From JANPLN01 sp043757265 (GTDB lineage: Bacteria; Bdellovibrionota; Bdellovibrionia; Bdellovibrionales; JAGQZY01), in the NCBI GenBank assembly GCA_043757265.1, contig JAYUQP010000116.1, positions 1 to 54,715 of the forward strand: a stretch of 54,715 bases of DNA. Reading direction: 5' to 3'. The notes beneath the pieces were generated by a model. The model saw nothing but the letters and a program-made list of their open reading frames with translations. It was not told where the DNA came from and made no database searches. The translations under genes and the position numbers were made by a program. This document shows, in pieces, positions 51,298 through 54,715 of this stretch (its first letter is position 1; every line of letters begins with the position of its first letter).

Positions 51298-53532
51298 TCA
51301 CATTTTTACGTCGTAACGATCAAGCATCATTACCTTGTTCCAGGCGCTAGCGAAATCGCGGTAGAATTTGCTTTTGCCGTCTGCTGCGGCATACACCTCC
51401 GCAAGAGCTCGCAACTCAGAATGCGACCCGAAGATAAGATCCACCGATGTGGCAGTCCATTTTACTTCGCCCGTTTTGCGATCAAGCCCCTCGTAAAGTC
51501 CTTCGGTTTTCGCCTTTTGCCACTTGGTTGACATATCAAGCAAGTTTACAAAAAAGTCATTTGTGAGTGTTCCTGGTTTGCTGGTCAGCACGCCATGTTT
51601 TGCTTGCCCGGCATTCGCATTGAGTGCTCGCATTCCACCTATTAGCACCGTCATTTCGGGAACCGAGAGAGTGAGAAGATTTGCGCGGTCCACAAGAGCC
51701 TGTGTTGGCGCCAGGGTACTGCCTGCAGCGTAATAGTTTCGGAATGCATCTGCATAGGCTTCCATAGCTGCAAACGATGCTACATCAGTCTGCTCCTGTG
51801 AAGCGTCTGTGCGCCCTGGAGTGAACGAAACTTTGATCGTTTGCCCCGCCGATTTTGCAGCTTTTTCGACTGCCGCAACACCGCCTAAAACAATCAAATC
51901 GGCTAGAGAGACTTTTTGGCCACCCTTGTTGAAATCCTTTTGGATGCTTTCAAGGCGAGCAACAACTTTTGTCACCTCTTCTGGATTATTAATCGGCCAC
52001 TCTTTTTGTGGAGACAAACGCACACGTGCGCCATTTGCTCCGCCACGCAGATCAGTCCCGCGGAAAGATCCAGCTGCGGCCCATGCCACTCTCACTAATT
52101 CGCTCACCGTGAGGCCCGAATTTAAAATTTTGCTTTTCAGATTTGCAATGTCGCCGGAACCAATTAATTTGTGTTTTACAGGCGGCACAGGATCTTGCCA
52201 AATAAGCTCTTCCTTAGGAACTTCGTTACCCACGTAACGAACACGTGGTCCCATATCCCGATGCGTGAGCTTGAACCAGGCTTTTGCAAAGGCCAGTTCA
52301 AATTCTTTTGGATTGTCTAAAAAGCGCTTAGTAACTTTTTGATAAGCGGGGTCCATTTTTAGAGCAATGTCGGTTGTAAACATAATCGGAGCATGTTTTT
52401 TGTTTGGATCATGCGCATCAGGCACAGTGCCCGCTGCTGCGCCGCCTTTTGGAATCCACTGAGTAGCTCCAGCCGGGCTTTTTGTTTTGACCCATTCAAA
52501 TGCATACAGATTAGTTAGATACTGATGCGTCCATTGAGCGGGACTCGATGTCCAAGCGCCTTCAAGGCCACTTGTCATAGCGCTGACACCACCGTCTTTT
52601 CCGCATTTATTTTTCCAACCAAAACCTTGTTCCTCTGTACCAGCAGCTGTAGGCTCAGGGCCAACGCACTTTGGCTTCATGGCTCCGTGGGCTTTTCCAA
52701 ACGTGTGTCCACCGGCAATGAGCGCCACAGTTTCTTCATCGTTCATCGCCATGCGACCAAAAGTTTCGCGAATGTCTTTTGCTGCTGCCAAGGGATCATG
52801 GTTGGCATTTGGTCCCTCAGGATTTACGTAAATAAGTCCCATTTGCACGGCAGCAAGTGGTTTATCGAGCTTGCGATCGCCTTTATAGCGTTCTGCTGCA
52901 AGCATTTTGGTTTCCGGTCCCCAATAAACATAATCGGCTTCCCAATCGTCTGTGCGGCCGCCACCAAAACCAAAGGTTTTAAATCCCATAGATTCTAAAG
53001 CGACATTCCCGGTGAGAATCATAAGATCGGCCCAGGAGAGTCTGTTGCCATACTTTTGTTTGATCGGCCAAAGAAGCCGTCGGGCTTTATCAAGATTGGC
53101 GTTATCAGGCCAGCTGTTGAGCGGTTCAAAACGCTGTTGACCGCCACCAGCTCCGCCGCGGCCATCATTGAGCCGATAAGTTCCAGCGCTGTGCCACGCC
53201 ATACGGATAAAAAATGGCCCGTAAGTTCCATAATCTGCTGGCCACCAGTCCTGTGAGGTTTTCATTAATTTTTCGATATCTTTTTTCACTGCTTTTACGT
53301 CCAGCTTTTTAAATTCTGCAGCGTAATCGAACTTTTCGCCCAGAGGGTTCGAGGCGATTCCGTGCTGTCTGAGCGGCGAAAGGTCTAATCTTTCTGGCCA
53401 CCAAAACTGGTTCGAAGTTGCAGCTGTAGTCGCGGCAGTTTTATCCGCGGCGTTTACCAGTTGTGAAAAACCGGCCAATTGTGCGAAGGCGATCAGGAGT
53501 ATGACTAATACTGGTCGTTTAAAGTTAAACAT
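51298..53532 (-). CDS. katG: Exported catalase-peroxidase
   Basis: A 744-residue catalase-peroxidase that removes hydrogen peroxide using haem b. The distal triad is in IRMAWHSAGTY (R110, W113, H114), the adduct Tyr in GLIYVNPEGP (about 235), the adduct Met near GRMAMNDEE (about 261), and the proximal His in GGHTFGKAHG. The N-terminus is a signal peptide (ending VNAAD), unlike cytosolic KatG, so this is a periplasmic KatP-like enzyme. Both halves of the duplicated fold are present, the second beginning about residue 445. Confidence 0.95.
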   Translation of the reverse strand: MFNFKRPVLVILLIAFAQLAGFSQLVNAADKTAATTAATSNQFWWPERLDLSPLRQHGIASNPLGEKFDYAAEFKKLDVKAVKKDIEKLMKTSQDWWPADYGTYGPFFIRMAWHSAGTYRLNDGRGGAGGGQQRFEPLNSWPDNANLDKARRLLWPIKQKYGNRLSWADLMILTGNVALESMGFKTFGFGGGRTDDWEADYVYWGPETKMLAAERYKGDRKLDKPLAAVQMGLIYVNPEGPNANHDPLAAAKDIRETFGRMAMNDEETVALIAGGHTFGKAHGAMKPKCVGPEPTAAGTEEQGFGWKNKCGKDGGVSAMTSGLEGAWTSSPAQWTHQYLTNLYAFEWVKTKSPAGATQWIPKGGAAAGTVPDAHDPNKKHAPIMFTTDIALKMDPAYQKVTKRFLDNPKEFELAFAKAWFKLTHRDMGPRVRYVGNEVPKEELIWQDPVPPVKHKLIGSGDIANLKSKILNSGLTVSELVRVAWAAAGSFRGTDLRGGANGARVRLSPQKEWPINNPEEVTKVVARLESIQKDFNKGGQKVSLADLIVLGGVAAVEKAAKSAGQTIKVSFTPGRTDASQEQTDVASFAAMEAYADAFRNYYAAGSTLAPTQALVDRANLLTLSVPEMTVLIGGMRALNANAGQAKHGVLTSKPGTLTNDFFVNLLDMSTKWQKAKTEGLYEGLDRKTGEVKWTATSVDLIFGSHSELRALAEVYAAADGKSKFYRDFASAWNKVMMLDRYDVKM

Positions 53533-53710
53533 AAGCGTGCTCCGTTTTTGATGTTAATCCAAACAATAGAATTTAATGTACTTCTATAGGATGTTTTAAA
53601 AAAGGATAATAGATTACAGCGAGTTCGTACAATAAAATGATTCTATGGCTTCATAGGTAGGAACTATGTGCTCAACTTCGATGCACCCAAAGTTTGTACG
53701 ACTTATTTGC

Positions 53711-53752
53711 AAAATAAAAAGGGACGCCCCCGCAACCAGACTGCGCGGAGGC
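53711..53752 (-). terminator. Terminator after cupredoxin lipoprotein
   Basis: 8-bp stem with one G-U pair (GCCTCCGC with GCGGGGGC, read on the minus strand) and an 11-base loop, followed by CCCTTTTTATTTT. It lies directly downstream of the lipoprotein gene. Confidence 0.65.
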
Positions 53753-53763
53753 AATAAAAATTT

Positions 53764-54150
53764 TTAGTTAGTGATCGTGATGATTCCAGTCATGCTCGCA
53801 TGAAATTCACAATTATAATATAGCGTGTTTGGCGCAGTCATCGGTACAACGAATGTGAGAGTGCCAGTTTGCGCTCCATTTGTTGTTACGCCCGTGTTGT
53901 AGGCATTTGCGGTTGTGTCACTTTGGACAGACTTTATGTAAAAAGGATGCCCACTCACACTGAGATTAAAAGTATAAGTTACGCCTCGTCTGAGAGTGAT
54001 ATTCGGATCGTTCACGCCATTTAAAATATAATCTGTAGCGCCCGAATTGGTCACAGTGAATGTTGTTACCTCTGCGGCTACTGGATCATCCGAATCCGAC
54101 CCACAACCTGACATTAAAATTAGGCTAGCAATTAATAAAAGTGCTTTCAT
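53764..54150 (-). CDS. Cupredoxin-like lipoprotein
   Basis: A 128-residue lipoprotein (lipobox MSGC, about Cys16) followed by a plastocyanin-like domain. Likely type 1 copper ligands are visible: His in SGHPFYI, Cys in YYNCEFH, His in the same segment, and Met in HASMTG. It probably carries electrons at the cell envelope. The start at 54150 is chosen because GGAGGTAAT precedes it; the longer frame to 54171 lacks a site. It is upstream of katG on the same strand, about 230 bases apart. Confidence 0.75.
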   Translation of the reverse strand: MKALLLIASLILMSGCGSDSDDPVAAEVTTFTVTNSGATDYILNGVNDPNITLRRGVTYTFNLSVSGHPFYIKSVQSDTTANAYNTGVTTNGAQTGTLTFVVPMTAPNTLYYNCEFHASMTGIITITN

Positions 54151-54171
54151 ATTACCTCCAAGGTGAATCAA

Positions 54172-54503
54172 GAATTGCCTTGCATTGTAGGCAAGTCAAT
54201 CCGGGATAAAACTATGCAGTGTCACAATTTAAATTTTTAGACGGATGAACAATCGATCAATGGGCTCAACTGCCCTCCATCAATGGTCGATGCATTGAAA
54301 AACTAGGTATGCCAGCAGGAGTGCGAGAACGGTGAGCCAGTGTTTTTTCTTAACCTGCAACCGCTACCGATAGATATCTTTGCATCCGTCGATTTAATAA
54401 GCGCGAAACCCGAAGTGATTATTTTCTGGCAAAAAATCAAAAAAGTACACTTTTGCGAAGCAAGCTAAAATTTTTGAAATCGGGTTTTATTCACGCAAAC
54501 TGA
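54172..54503. other. Gene-free stretch
   Basis: No open frame, RNA gene or strong hairpin is supported here. It separates the cupredoxin lipoprotein from a partial gene at the window edge. Confidence 0.5.
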
Positions 54504-54713
54504 TCAGTTTCCAAATTTGTAAATAACGAGCAGGCCTACCGCTTCGCCTGAATTCTTTGTGCTGTAGGAGGCTCCGGTCAATTCAGTAAATTCAGGTGTG
54601 CTCTTCCACGACATTGTCTTTTTCGAAGCCGATAATCCGACCTGCCAGGTTGGATTTAAATGGTAGAGCAGGCCGAAATACAGCCACTCCTCGCCTGACG
54701 TTACTGATTCATG
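54504..54713 (-). CDS. Probable outer-membrane protein, C-terminal fragment
   Basis: An open frame on the minus strand enters from the right window edge and stops at 54504. About 69 residues are visible, with alternating strands and aromatic residues (WLYFGLLYHLNPTWQVGLS) and a closing LLVIYKFGN, typical of an outer-membrane barrel's last strands. The 5' part lies outside the window, so the family is not determined. Confidence 0.55.
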   Translation of the reverse strand, partial: HESVTSGEEWLYFGLLYHLNPTWQVGLSASKKTMSWKSTPEFTELTGASYSTKNSGEAVGLLVIYKFGN

Positions 54714-54715
54714 AC

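Noticed and set aside
53533..53640. OxyR-type box upstream of katG
   Set aside because: ATAG and CTAT tetramers are present, but their spacing does not fit the 11-base periodicity of OxyR sites.

Overview
The window looks like a chromosomal segment of a Bdellovibrionota (Bdellovibrio-like) bacterium. The reasons are moderate G+C, many short secreted proteins and lipoproteins of unknown family, frequent TTG and GTG starts, a gliding-motility (Agl/Glt-type) operon, a TrpR/YerC-type regulator, a CheX/CheY pair, and wall enzymes (L,D-transpeptidase-like, SleB-like, M23). This assignment is inferred from gene content; there is no rRNA in the window to fix it.

Layout. Positions 1-2.6 kb hold tandem insertion-sequence material: a right-end remnant, one intact DDE-transposase element that seems to enclose a small secreted passenger gene, and a second decayed copy. 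From 2.6 to 13 kb lie mostly solitary genes: PilZ, a receiver protein, several secreted proteins, DUF2867, YerC, a metallophosphoesterase, an AlkZ-related protein with DUF2177, and SprT-DUF2786. At 13.1-14.1 kb sits cheX-cheY, and at 14.13-14.27 kb a nested palindromic repeat element. From 14.27 to 24.34 kb a ten-gene minus-strand operon encodes a MotA/TolQ-type channel, two ExbD/TolR proteins, a large TPR protein, an AgmX/PglI-domain TonB-like protein, lipoproteins, an outer-membrane barrel and a terminal VWA lipoprotein. Together these fit a trans-envelope gliding or force-transmission machine.

From 24.6 to 32.5 kb are small accessory and envelope genes, including YheU, YchJ/SEC-C, an L,D-transpeptidase-like protein, a SleB-like hydrolase, a membrane-tethered HTH protein and a catalytic-domain-only tyrosine recombinase. 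From 32.6 to 39.4 kb is a plus-strand housekeeping run: rpmF, fabH, fabD, fabG, acpP (with its own promoter), fabF, rpiB, glyA and an M23 lipoprotein peptidase. plsX is absent from its usual place between rpmF and fabH.

The most interesting region is 40.5-49.0 kb. It carries a lasso-peptide-type maturation set: standalone PqqD/B1, a B2 transglutaminase-like protease, an HprK-like kinase, an asparagine-synthetase-like cyclase and a nucleotidyltransferase. No short precursor gene is visible. Instead a lasso-style leader (Y-x2-P-x-I-x3-G-x5-T) and a plausible 9-residue ring (Ala26 to Asp34) form the N-terminus of a PRMT-like methyltransferase in one reading frame. The same operon continues into an outer-membrane barrel and an NHL-propeller lipoprotein. 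This looks like an undescribed RiPP arrangement in which precursor and modifying enzyme are fused.

The last 6 kb hold an exported redox group: a secreted protein with two CxxCH haem sites, two cupredoxin-like proteins and a catalase-peroxidase with a signal peptide. The 3' end of a probable outer-membrane protein lies at the right edge. No tRNA, rRNA, CRISPR array or replication origin was seen.
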